NCBI RefSeq assembly: GCF_001889065.1
Contig: NZ_LWHB01000155.1
Location: forward strand, 1 to 8,661
Source of the DNA: Suttonella ornithocola
GTDB lineage: Bacteria; Pseudomonadota; Gammaproteobacteria; Cardiobacteriales; Cardiobacteriaceae
Reading direction: 5' to 3'
Length of the DNA: 8,661 nucleotides
In this document: in pieces, positions 1 through 6,620 of the stretch
Layout of the letters: each line of letters starts with the position of its first letter
Numbering within the stretch: position 1 is the first letter of the stretch
Program-made: the position numbers and the translations under genes
The notes under the pieces: generated by a model
Database searches by the model: none
Told to the model about the DNA's origin: nothing
The model's input: only the letters and a program-made list of their open reading frames with translations

Positions 1-208
1 CAATGCCGCTTTTCATAAACGCAGTGATATTCAAGCAATCATTGAAGAGCATGGGCATGAGATAGTTTGGTTACCCCCTTATAGTCCAGACTTAAATCCT
101 ATTGAAAAGATGTGGGCTTGGATTAAGCAAATACGCAAAGAATGGCGGATGGATTGTATTGATACTTTATTCTTTTATCTGCTTTGGATTGGGTTGGGTT
201 TTAGATGA
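1..208 (+). CDS. IS630-family transposase, C-terminal fragment (cut by window edge)
   Basis: This is the last 68 residues of a DDE transposase; the frame opens at base 2 and ends at TGA 206-208. The visible start NAAFHK matches the position just after the second catalytic Asp in IS630 enzymes (usual form DNAxFHK), and base 1 (c) could be the last base of that Asp codon. Next comes the family hallmark LPPYSPDLNPIEKMWAWIK, whose Glu at codon 104-106 is the third catalytic residue of the DDE triad. The last codons and the stop lie inside the terminal inverted repeat, so the gene runs to the very end of the element. The 5' part is outside the window, so whether the full gene is intact cannot be judged. 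The protein would cut and paste the element into TA dinucleotides. The family call is confident; the exact IS name is not known. Confidence 0.88.
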   Translation, partial: NAAFHKRSDIQAIIEEHGHEIVWLPPYSPDLNPIEKMWAWIKQIRKEWRMDCIDTLFFYLLWIGLGFR

Positions 209-218
209 TTGCACTATA
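199..218 (-). repeat. Right terminal inverted repeat of the IS630 element
   Basis: Read on the minus strand, these 20 bases match the left end of the small element at 517-609 in 19 of 20 positions; the only difference is T versus G at position 14. The transposase stop codon TGA (206-208) is inside the repeat. This is the presumed transposase binding and cleavage site. Confidence 0.75.
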
Positions 219-222
219 CATG

Positions 223-284
223 GCTCACCTTTCTGTAAAAAAACAAAAGGTCAGTATTGCTTTTTTGGTGGGTGAACGGTGAGC
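223..284. repeat. Short inverted repeat of unknown identity
   Basis: GCTCACCTTTC (223-233) is matched by the reverse complement of 274-284, GCTCACCGTTC, at 10 of 11 positions. Poly-A and poly-T runs sit just inside each arm (236-243 and 261-266). It may be a remnant of another small element or a fortuitous hairpin. No coding potential is visible. Confidence 0.3.
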
Positions 285-300
285 AAGATTAAACAGCTTT

Positions 301-406
301 TATAGTCAACTTCCCAAAAAATACATACAACATTAACCCAATATCCACTTTGAAAACAGAATCCTATCTCCAATGGCTGTATGCATTTTTCGGGAGTCCA
401 GCTATA
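301..406. mobile_element. 106-bp MITE-like element with TATAG ends
   Basis: The left arm (301-330) and the reverse complement of the right arm (377-406) both begin TATAG, both carry CCC followed by an A-run, and both end in a T-R-CATACA block. Ungapped they agree at 21 of 30 positions, with the inner half nearly identical (12 of 14). TATA at both boundaries fits insertion at TA by an IS630-type transposase. The inside (331-376) has no ORF. The left arm shares the nine bases TATAGTCAA with the right end of the 517-609 element, suggesting related transposases. I infer a non-autonomous element; a chance hairpin is less likely given the length and end placement. Confidence 0.55.
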
Positions 407-440
407 TAGAATTGATTGGTAATTTATGGCGAGATAATTT

Positions 441-662
441 GAGACCTTTGCAAAAAAACATAAAATAGAGGAATTTCAATTTTTCAAATTTTGAAAAAAT
501 ATTAAAATCATGGTGTTATAGTGCAATCAGCTAAAAAAAACATCCTATAGCCCTTATCTAACCATTCTAGCGGTAGATAACGTTCTGTTTTTTAGCTGAT
601 TTGACTATAATTTTTCTGCTAGTAGCAAAAATTAGTGTAAAACGGAATTTTGCAAAAGTCTC
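441..662. mobile_element. Short IS5-type non-autonomous element, interrupted by a second MITE
   Basis: The left end begins GAGACCTTTGCAAAA (441-455). The reverse complement of the right end (646-662) begins GAGACTTTTGCAAAA, so the 17-bp arms differ at one position. GAGACCTTTGCAAAA resembles the ends of IS5-family elements known from Neisseria and related bacteria; this is recall, not a database match. AATTT flanks it immediately on both sides (436-440 and 663-667), a possible target duplication, although the region is AT-rich. Without the 93-bp insertion at 517-609 the element would be about 129 bp, with no ORF. A 9-bp perfect palindrome arm pair (480-488 with 490-498) lies in the left half. 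Confidence 0.6.
517..609. mobile_element. 93-bp MITE related to the neighbouring IS630 element
   Basis: The left arm (517-538) and the reverse complement of the right arm (588-609) match at 20 of 22 positions; both begin TATAGT and share ATCAGCTAAAAAA. The left arm matches the IS630 right end at 199-218 in 19 of 20 bases. TATA at both boundaries fits TA target duplication. An internal stem (TTATCTA 554-560 with TAGATAA 574-580) would let the whole element fold as a long hairpin. There is no coding capacity. It is inferred to be mobilised in trans by the IS630 transposase, and it sits inside the element at 441-662. Confidence 0.75.
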
Positions 663-670
663 AATTTAAT

Positions 671-707
671 AATCCCATTCCTTATGATTAAGAAATGGGA
701 TTTTTTT
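671..707. terminator. Hairpin terminator between the repeat zone and clpA
   Basis: AATCCCATT (671-679) pairs perfectly with AATGGGATT (694-702). After a C/A mismatch, a further CTTA/TAAG stem (681-684 with 689-692) closes a TGAT loop. Seven T's (701-707) follow on the plus strand, so the strongest rho-independent signal stops transcription coming from the insertion-sequence side. Reading from clpA, the hairpin lies about 20 nt past the stop codon and is followed by the AT-rich but mixed ATTAAATT. It is therefore probably bidirectional and the clpA terminator as well. Confidence 0.7.
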
Positions 708-721
708 ATATGTGAGATAGG

Positions 722-3022
722 TTAATACAATTCGCTATCGGTATTCAGTAAGGATGTATCGGTAAATTCAACGTTTGCATCGATATCTAATACAGGAGTA
801 TCTTCATCAATGAGTACGCTCACATGTCCGCCATTTTTAGTGAGTTTACCGAATAGTAGCTGCTCAGCAAGCGGTTGTTTGATGTGTTTTTGAATGAGGC
901 GTGCCATTGGACGTGCGCCCATTTTAGGGTCGTAGCCATATTTGGTAAACCAAGTTTTGGCCTCTGGTGATAGACTGATGGTCACATGCTGTTCTTCTAG
1001 CTGTGCTTCTAACTCAATAATAAATTTATCAATAACATGCGAAATGTCTTTTTGGCTTAGTGGAGCAAAAGGAATAATGGCGTCTAAGCGGTTGCGGAAT
1101 TCTGGGGTAAAGTAGCGTTTAATCGCAGCGTCAGATTGTTCCTGAGCATGTTCTGCACTTTGGCTATGTCCAAATCCAATCCGATTTTTTTCCATTTCAA
1201 ATGCCCCGACGTTACTGGTTAGGATAATGATAAGGTTTCGGCAATTGATTTCTCGACCGTTAGCATCGGTTAGGATTCCATGATCCATCATTTGCAGTAG
1301 GATATTCATGATATCGGGATGGGCTTTTTCTATTTCATCCATGAGCAGAACGGCGTGCGGATGTTTTTGGATTTTTTCGGTTAGTAAACCGCCTTTTTCA
1401 TGCCCAACATAGCCGGGCGGTGAACCAATAAGACGACTCACTGCGTGAGCCTCCATATATTCGCTCATATCAAAGCGTAATAAGTTAATGCCAAGTATAT
1501 GGGACAGTTGACGGCAGACTTCTGTTTTTCCCACGCCCGTTGGTCCTGTGAATAAGAAGTTTCCAATGGGTTTTTCTTTTTCACGCAGTCCGGCACGGCT
1601 TAGCTTGATGGCATCTGCCAACGCTTCGATGGCTTTGTCTTGACCAAAAACGACAGTTTTTAAATCGCGCGCTAAGGTCTTTAGTAGGTTTCTATCGTCT
1701 TGAGAAACGCTTTTCTCAGGGATTTTTGCTACTGCCGCGACTAATTGTTCAATTGCTAAGGCATCAATGGCTTCTAAGCGTTTTTCTTTGGTCAAAAGTT
1801 TTTGTCTTGCACCAGCTTCGTCAAGTAAATCAATGGCTTTATCAGGAAGGCGACGGTCATTGATATATCGGTCGGAAAGGGTAACCGCGGTCTCTATGGC
1901 TTCATCTAAATAGCGAATATCGTGGAAGTCTTCGTAGCGTTCGCGTAATCCTTTTAAAATCGCGATAGCATCAGATAGGCTAGGTTCGGCAATATCCACT
2001 TTTTGGAAGCGACGAGAAAGTGCTGGGTCTGTTTCAAAGATTTGTCGGTATTCTTGGTCGGTAGTTGCGCCGATACATCTTAGCTCGCCGTTAGCTAAGG
2101 CGGGTTTGATGAGGTTTGAAGCATCCATTGTGGAGCCAGTAGTAGCACCAGCACCAATAATGGTATGAATTTCATCAATAAAGAGAACGGCATTTTTAAT
2201 TTCTGCCAGTTCTTTTAAAAGTGCTTTGATGCGATTTTCAAAGTCGCCACGATATTTTGTACCAGCAATTAGGTTACCAATATCTAGACTATAAATGACA
2301 GCATCTTTTAAGATATCAGGCACGTTTCCATCAATGATGGCTTTAGCGAGTCCTTCGGCAATCGCTGTTTTCCCAACACCCGCTTCACCCACAAGAATAG
2401 GGTTATTTTTGCGGCGACGACATAGAGTTTGAATCGTGCGCTCAATTTCGCGATGTCGACCAATAAGCGGATCGATTTTTCCTTCTTGGGCTTTTTGATT
2501 AAGGTTGGTTGCGTAGTTTTTCAGTGCGCTTTCTTTTTCTGATTCGATGGTTGCTTCTTCTGCATCATTTTCGGATGTTTTTTCTTGTCCCGTAATGGTG
2601 CCATGGGCAACATAGGCAATTAAATCTAAGCGAGAGATTTCTTGCTTACGGAGAAAGTAAGCCGCATAGGAATCACGCTCTGATAGGATAGAGATAAGAG
2701 CATTTAAGGTGCTGACTTCTTCTTTACCGGCATTGCGCGCGTGTAATACACTTCGCTGAATCATGCGTTGGAAAGCAAGTGTGGGTTGAGTGCTTCGAGC
2801 AGAGTCGTTAGGTGAAAATTTGGGGCAATGCTCTTCTAGGTAGCGTTCTAATTGTTCACGAAGTTGCGCTAAGTCTGCGCCTAATGCGAGTAGAGCATCG
2901 GTAATGTTTTGTTCGTCTAGTAGGGATAGTAAAAGGTGTTCTAAGGTAAGAAATTCGTACTTCGCGCTTTGTGCGCCTTGATAGGCGCGGTCAATAGCTT
3001 TTTCTAAGGCATTGGATAACAT
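722..3022 (-). CDS. clpA: ATP-dependent Clp protease ATP-binding subunit ClpA
   Basis: ClpA is a hexameric AAA+ unfoldase that threads substrates into ClpP; with ClpS it degrades N-end-rule proteins in the cytoplasm. The product is 766 residues, close to the E. coli length. The N-terminal Clp_N repeat domain spans about 1-145, followed by an acidic linker (about 146-170). D1 has Walker A GEAGVGKT (212-219) and Walker B LFIDE (280-284). D2 has Walker A GPTGVGKT (493-500) and Walker B LLMDE (559-563). The ClpP-docking loop reads IGFGH (615-619) and the sensor-2 GAR motif is near residue 702-704. The start at ATG 3022 is chosen because AAAGGAG (3034-3028) precedes it by 5 nt and the protein then begins MLSNALEKAI like known ClpA; an in-frame TTG at 3037 lies upstream of that ribosome site. 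It follows clpS by 16 bp in one operon. All key motifs are intact. Confidence 0.97.
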   Translation of the reverse strand: MLSNALEKAIDRAYQGAQSAKYEFLTLEHLLLSLLDEQNITDALLALGADLAQLREQLERYLEEHCPKFSPNDSARSTQPTLAFQRMIQRSVLHARNAGKEEVSTLNALISILSERDSYAAYFLRKQEISRLDLIAYVAHGTITGQEKTSENDAEEATIESEKESALKNYATNLNQKAQEGKIDPLIGRHREIERTIQTLCRRRKNNPILVGEAGVGKTAIAEGLAKAIIDGNVPDILKDAVIYSLDIGNLIAGTKYRGDFENRIKALLKELAEIKNAVLFIDEIHTIIGAGATTGSTMDASNLIKPALANGELRCIGATTDQEYRQIFETDPALSRRFQKVDIAEPSLSDAIAILKGLRERYEDFHDIRYLDEAIETAVTLSDRYINDRRLPDKAIDLLDEAGARQKLLTKEKRLEAIDALAIEQLVAAVAKIPEKSVSQDDRNLLKTLARDLKTVVFGQDKAIEALADAIKLSRAGLREKEKPIGNFLFTGPTGVGKTEVCRQLSHILGINLLRFDMSEYMEAHAVSRLIGSPPGYVGHEKGGLLTEKIQKHPHAVLLMDEIEKAHPDIMNILLQMMDHGILTDANGREINCRNLIIILTSNVGAFEMEKNRIGFGHSQSAEHAQEQSDAAIKRYFTPEFRNRLDAIIPFAPLSQKDISHVIDKFIIELEAQLEEQHVTISLSPEAKTWFTKYGYDPKMGARPMARLIQKHIKQPLAEQLLFGKLTKNGGHVSVLIDEDTPVLDIDANVEFTDTSLLNTDSELY

Positions 3023-3027
3023 TTTAG

Positions 3028-3034
3028 CTCCTTT
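3028..3034 (-). promoter_or_regulatory. clpA ribosome binding site, sets the start
   Basis: On the minus strand AAAGGAG is followed by CTAAA and ATG (3022-3020). It lies in the 16-bp gap after the clpS stop and downstream of the in-frame TTG at 3037-3035, so translation most likely begins at the ATG. Confidence 0.8.
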
Positions 3035-3038
3035 CAAT

Positions 3039-3371
3039 TTAATGCGGACGCAAGACGCTCATTAATGGATGACCATTCTCACGCGCATAATCAATCACTT
3101 GCTGAACGCGAGTTTCGGCAATTTCTTTGGGGTAAATGGCACAAACAGCTGAGCCTTTTTCATGGACGGTATACATTAGCTTTTCTGCTTCGTCGTAATT
3201 TTTGTGAAAAAATCGTTGTAAGACTTCGATAACAAACGGCATTGTCGTGTAATCGTCATTGAGCAGCAGGACTTCATAGAGCTGTGGTTCTTCTAGCTCA
3301 GGATCAGTAAGCGAGGTTTCATATTCGGTTTCGTATTGGCTCATTTCTGACAGCAGTGACTTAAGTAACAT
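3039..3371 (-). CDS. clpS: ATP-dependent Clp protease adaptor ClpS
   Basis: ClpS binds proteins with bulky hydrophobic N-terminal residues and delivers them to the ClpA N-domain. The 110-residue product has the usual plan: a flexible acidic N-terminus (about 1-30), then the ClpS core. The core carries LLNDDYTTM (36-44), whose NDD (38-40) binds the substrate alpha-amino group and whose Met44 corresponds to the specificity gatekeeper Met40 of E. coli. His70 in TVHEKG corresponds to E. coli His66, and AETRV and YARENGHPL close the fold. The start is uncertain: ATG 3371 has only a weak GACGG ahead of it, and ATG 3344 (starting MSQYETEYE, 101 aa) has no better site. It is first in the clpS-clpA operon, which is the standard arrangement and predicts co-expression. 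Confidence 0.95.
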   Translation of the reverse strand: MLLKSLLSEMSQYETEYETSLTDPELEEPQLYEVLLLNDDYTTMPFVIEVLQRFFHKNYDEAEKLMYTVHEKGSAVCAIYPKEIAETRVQQVIDYARENGHPLMSVLRPH

Positions 3372-3626
3372 CCGTCATTATGGGGGAGTTTTTTTGCTTT
3401 GCAAGCCTTGTTTATAAGAGAATTTTTAGGATTTGTTTAGGTTTGAGTGGTTCAAAAGTATTTAAGGTTTGCAAAATTAGCTTGGTTTTTATTTTTTATC
3501 TTTTTATTTTTGTAAGTCATGTGTTTATGCTTTCTTCTTTGAGAAACAGTTAGGATTGGTTTTGTTTCTTTTGGTTTAGCGATAGGATAGGCTTTTCTTT
3601 TAATCCGCTTATTAGCAAAGATAGTT
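3372..3626. other. Divergent intergenic region between clpS and the M61 peptidase gene
   Basis: These 255 bp must hold the promoters of both divergent units. The right half is strongly T-rich on the plus strand (about 3480-3610). I could not find a -35/-10 pair with good matches and spacing for either direction: TATAAA on the minus strand (about 3407-3412) has no fitting -35, and TTGGTT/TATTTT pairs on the plus strand are weak. No hairpin terminator, ORF or repeat stands out. Confidence 0.5.
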
Positions 3627-5396
3627 ATGAATACAGCCGTTCGTTTTAGTATTTCTCCTTTATTTGGTAATCGTTATTTGGTCAAAATGCGGTTTGTTGG
3701 GCAGGAGAAAATCCATTTTTCCTTACCGATTTGGATTCCCGGCAGCTATACTCGTCGAGATTTTTCGCGCAATATTGCGATTCGAAGTGTGACTTCTAAT
3801 GATAAGGCGGTCAATTGGCAGCTGGTTTCTCCCTCTTCTTGGCAGGCTGAAGGAGAAAAAGGAGAGTGGCAAATTGAATATGAGGTTTATGCCAGGGAAT
3901 ATTCTGTTCGAGGATGTTATTTAGATGATGTTCGCGGCATTATCAATCCTTGTTGTGCTTGTTTTTGGGTAGAGGGTTTAGAAAATGTCACGCAAATTTT
4001 AACTTGGCAGCCAGATGACATGCGAGAGGATTGGATAGTTTCTGGTGCACAAGCGCAAGATGGGCGTTTTGTTTTTGAGGATTATCAAGAATTGATTGAT
4101 ACGCCGTTTATGTTGGCAGAAAAGATGGTTTCTAGCAGTTTTGAGGCAGGCGGTGTTAAACATAGTATTTTTGTTTGTGGCTTGGCACAGCCTTTAGAAA
4201 TTGCGCGTTTAACTGATGATGTGCAAAAAGTTTGCGAACAAGCCATTAAGCTTTTTGGCGGTTTACCACCGATTAAGCATTATCACTTTATGCTGTTTTT
4301 AACGGAAAAAGATTATGGTGGATTAGAGCATCAAAGTAGCACTTTGCTTATGGCGCCGCGCCGTTTGTTACCAACTGAAGTGAGTAAGTCATCAGGCTAT
4401 ATTCAGCTGTTAGGATTGTTTTCCCATGAATATTTCCATACTTGGAATGTGAAGTCTATGCGTCCGCCTGAGTATCGCCAAGGCTATCAATTAGCATCGG
4501 AACAGCCAACGGAAATGTTATGGTTGTTTGAAGGTTTTACGGCGTATTTTGATAATTGGTTGTTAAGACAAAGTGGCGTCATTGGTATTGATGCATATTT
4601 GAAGTTACTGGCAACAGATATTAGCCGCCATCTTCAAAAGGAAGGACGAAAACGCCAAACGCTTGCCCATTCTAGTTTTGAGGCTTGGACAAAACTTTAT
4701 AATGGTGGTGAAAATGGCGGAAATATTTCAACGAGCTATTATGGACATGGCTCTCTTGCTGCGTGGTGCATGGATGTCTTTTTAAGAGAACAAGGTAGCT
4801 CTTTGGCAGAGCTTATGCCGAAGCTTTGGCAAGATGAAAAGGTAAAAACGCATGGTTTAGATGAGAAGCGGTTCATTACGTTGGCGCAACAAGTTATCCC
4901 AGAAGAATCTCATGCTGCTTTTGTTAATCTGATTGAAAAGCTTATTCATACAACTGATTATTTGCCTTTGGAGTGGGCGGCAACAGCTTTAGATTTAGAA
5001 ATGAAGTTTTTAGCGCCGATAAGTATGGATGATACCGGTACGGAAGCAGATGCAAGTCAGCGAGCAACAAGCGATCCAGATTTTCGTTGTAAGGAACAAA
5101 ATGGAAGATGGACGATTTCTTCACTGTTACCGGATGGTCAGGCAGCTTTTGCTGGGTTATCCGTAGGAGATGAGTTGTTGGCAGTGAATAATGAGCGAGT
5201 GAATGCCGATAGTTTATGGAGAGGTTTGTTTAAGGTATCAGCAGGTGAAAAGGTTAATCTTAGTGTGATGAGAGATGGATTGGAGCATCATTATCACTAT
5301 TCACTTAGTAAAGCACGAGCCATTACTTGCTTATTAAAACAGCAATCTACCGTTGAGAGTGCTGCGCAGGCACGCGCGAGAAAGTGGCTAAATTAG
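3627..5396 (+). CDS. M61-family metallopeptidase with C-terminal PDZ domain (glycyl aminopeptidase-like)
   Basis: This is a predicted zinc peptidase of the M61 family (PF05299 with a PDZ domain); the best-known member is a glycyl aminopeptidase, but the substrate here is unknown. It is 589 residues, the normal family size. The N-terminal beta-rich domain spans about 1-190 and includes WIPGSYTRRDFSRN (36-49). The catalytic domain has GGLEH (231-235) and the zinc motif HEYFH (267-271) followed by TWNVKSMRP; Glu302 in FEGFTAYF is the likely third zinc ligand. The PDZ domain is about 495-560 (LPDGQAAFAGLSVGDELLAV). No signal peptide or membrane segment is visible, so it is probably cytoplasmic. 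One oddity is that the usual SYYxKG motif reads SYYGHG (370-375), with His in place of Lys. The ribosome site is weak (AAAG before ATG 3627). Its stop overlaps the ribosome site of pyrC, implying a two-gene operon. Confidence 0.9.
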   Translation: MNTAVRFSISPLFGNRYLVKMRFVGQEKIHFSLPIWIPGSYTRRDFSRNIAIRSVTSNDKAVNWQLVSPSSWQAEGEKGEWQIEYEVYAREYSVRGCYLDDVRGIINPCCACFWVEGLENVTQILTWQPDDMREDWIVSGAQAQDGRFVFEDYQELIDTPFMLAEKMVSSSFEAGGVKHSIFVCGLAQPLEIARLTDDVQKVCEQAIKLFGGLPPIKHYHFMLFLTEKDYGGLEHQSSTLLMAPRRLLPTEVSKSSGYIQLLGLFSHEYFHTWNVKSMRPPEYRQGYQLASEQPTEMLWLFEGFTAYFDNWLLRQSGVIGIDAYLKLLATDISRHLQKEGRKRQTLAHSSFEAWTKLYNGGENGGNISTSYYGHGSLAAWCMDVFLREQGSSLAELMPKLWQDEKVKTHGLDEKRFITLAQQVIPEESHAAFVNLIEKLIHTTDYLPLEWAATALDLEMKFLAPISMDDTGTEADASQRATSDPDFRCKEQNGRWTISSLLPDGQAAFAGLSVGDELLAVNNERVNADSLWRGLFKVSAGEKVNLSVMRDGLEHHYHYSLSKARAITCLLKQQSTVESAAQARARKWLN

Positions 5397-5406
5397 GAGA
5401 ACAAAG

Positions 5407-6456
5407 ATGCAGGAAGTTATCACGCCACTGTTTGATGATATGCATGTTCACTTTCGAGATGGTGCGGCGTTAGCGCGAACTGTCGCGGATACGAGCGCTT
5501 ATTGCGCTCGTGCATTGGTTATGCCAAATTTGGTGCCTGCGTTGGATACACTGGATGCTGTTCGTGATTATTGTGAGCGGATTTTAGCGCATGTGCCAAA
5601 AGGGCGAGCGTTTACGCCCTTGATGAGTTTGTATTTGAGCGAAAATCTTCGTGCGGAAGCATTAGCGGATGCGCGCGCAGTTGGCGTTAAGGCAGTGAAA
5701 TGGTATCCCAAAGGGGCAACGACTAATTCCGCTCAGGGGGTAGGCAGTGTAGAAAAAATCTATCCTATTTTAGCGACGATGGAGAAAGTAGGATTGTTAT
5801 TGCTTATTCATGGCGAAGTGACGGATGACGGGATTGATATTTTTGATCGAGAAAGTCATTTTGTTGATAACGTCTTAATTCCTTTGCGCAAACAGTTTCC
5901 TCATTTAAAAATGGTCTTAGAGCATATTACTACCGCCCATGCTGCGGATTATGTTTTAAGTGAGCATCAAAATTTAGCGGCAACGATTACCCCGCAACAT
6001 CTTTTATTTAATCGCAATCAATTATTAGTCGGCGGAATTAAGCCACACTATTACTGTCTGCCTATTTTAAAAACGGAAGCTGACCGTAAAAGATTGGTGG
6101 AAGTGGCAACTAGCGGAGACTCTAGGTTCTTTTTAGGCACAGATAGCGCACCGCATTTGCAGCACGCTAAGGAAAATGCCTGTGGTTGTGCAGGTTGTTA
6201 TAGTGCTTATCATGCGCCATCGCTTTATGCTGAAGTATTTGAGCGCGCAAATGCGTTGGACAAATTAGCTGATTTTGCTTGCGGTTTTGGTGCAGATTAT
6301 TATGAATTGCCGAGAAATACAGAAGTTATCGGAAAGTTAAGGCTATATAAGCAAAGTCATCAGATTGCTGAAAGTTTAAGTTATAGTGGTGAAGCGCTTA
6401 TTCCATTGGAAGCAGGCAAGGAATGGCAGTGGCAATTTGAAAGAATAGATGCTTAG
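5407..6456 (+). CDS. pyrC: Dihydroorotase, type II
   Basis: It catalyses reversible cyclisation of N-carbamoyl-L-aspartate to dihydroorotate in de novo pyrimidine synthesis (cytoplasmic homodimer). The 349 residues match the E. coli-type class. The ligands are in order: DMHVHFRD with zinc ligands His13 and His15 and substrate Arg17, Asn41 in MPNL, the carboxylated Lys98 in VKWYPKGATTNS, His135 in LIHGE, His173 in LEHITTAH, and the catalytic Asp246 in GTDSAPH. The flexible-loop region TPQHLLFNRN (195-204) and the Cys-rich stretch CGCAGC (259-264) are typical of this type. The start ATG 5407 has AGGAGA (5395-5400) 6 nt upstream, overlapping the TAG stop of the M61 peptidase gene, so translation is probably coupled. 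No separate promoter is visible. Active-site residues are complete. Confidence 0.96.
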   Translation: MQEVITPLFDDMHVHFRDGAALARTVADTSAYCARALVMPNLVPALDTLDAVRDYCERILAHVPKGRAFTPLMSLYLSENLRAEALADARAVGVKAVKWYPKGATTNSAQGVGSVEKIYPILATMEKVGLLLLIHGEVTDDGIDIFDRESHFVDNVLIPLRKQFPHLKMVLEHITTAHAADYVLSEHQNLAATITPQHLLFNRNQLLVGGIKPHYYCLPILKTEADRKRLVEVATSGDSRFFLGTDSAPHLQHAKENACGCAGCYSAYHAPSLYAEVFERANALDKLADFACGFGADYYELPRNTEVIGKLRLYKQSHQIAESLSYSGEALIPLEAGKEWQWQFERIDA

Positions 6457-6559
6457 AATAATTGAATGTCACTAGTATGATTAACCGGATACTGAATTGA
6501 ATAAGAATAAATAGCATTATTATTGTATTTAATATTTATATTGTTACGTACAATTTATT

Positions 6560-6588
6560 TTGTAAAATAAATTTATAGCGTTTATAAT
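6560..6588 (+). promoter_or_regulatory. Sigma70-type promoter for the bacterioferritin pair
   Basis: TTGTAA (6560-6565) and a perfect TATAAT (6583-6588) are separated by 17 bp. Transcription would start near 6595 and leave a short leader before ATG 6621. The rest of the 152-bp gap after pyrC (6457-6608) is very AT-rich; I see no clear pyrC terminator there, only a weak AGTAT/ATACT stem around 6473-6493 without a T tract. A stretch around 6508-6525 (AATAAATAGCATTATTATT) is only loosely Fur-box-like. Confidence 0.7.
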
Positions 6589-6620
6589 TTTATGCCTGTA
6601 ATTAAATTTTGGAGAATGCT

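Larger units (their letters stand above)
1..218 (+). mobile_element. IS630-family insertion sequence, right end
   Basis: The partial transposase is followed at once by a terminal repeat, 199-218, whose reverse complement reads TATAGTGCAATCATCTAAAA. The outermost TATA (215-218) is consistent with the TA target duplication of IS630/Tc1-mariner elements. The same end sequence recurs with one mismatch at 517-536, which supports placing the boundary here. The left end lies outside the window. Confidence 0.8.

Noticed and set aside
606..611. TATAAT at the MITE right boundary as an outward promoter
   Set aside because: No -35 hexamer at suitable spacing, and it would read into the terminator at 671-707 and clpA antisense.
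219..720. CRISPR array or small RNA gene in the repeat-rich gap
   Set aside because: The repeats are inverted element ends, not regularly spaced direct repeats; no tRNA or rRNA fold is visible.
3023..3037. TTG start for clpA adding five residues
   Set aside because: The Shine-Dalgarno AAAGGAG lies inside this stretch and the family N-terminus begins at the ATG at 3022.
4942..5124. Open frame on the minus strand inside the M61 peptidase gene
   Set aside because: It is antisense to a well-supported coding region, lacks a ribosome site and has no recognisable family.
6508..6525. Fur-box-like sequence upstream of the bfr promoter
   Set aside because: Only about 8 of 14 (7-1-7 motif) or 12 of 19 matches in very AT-rich DNA, and not over the promoter boxes.
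6609..6620. TTG start for the first bfr gene
   Set aside because: It overlaps the GGAGA ribosome site of ATG 6621, where the normal MKG bacterioferritin start lies.
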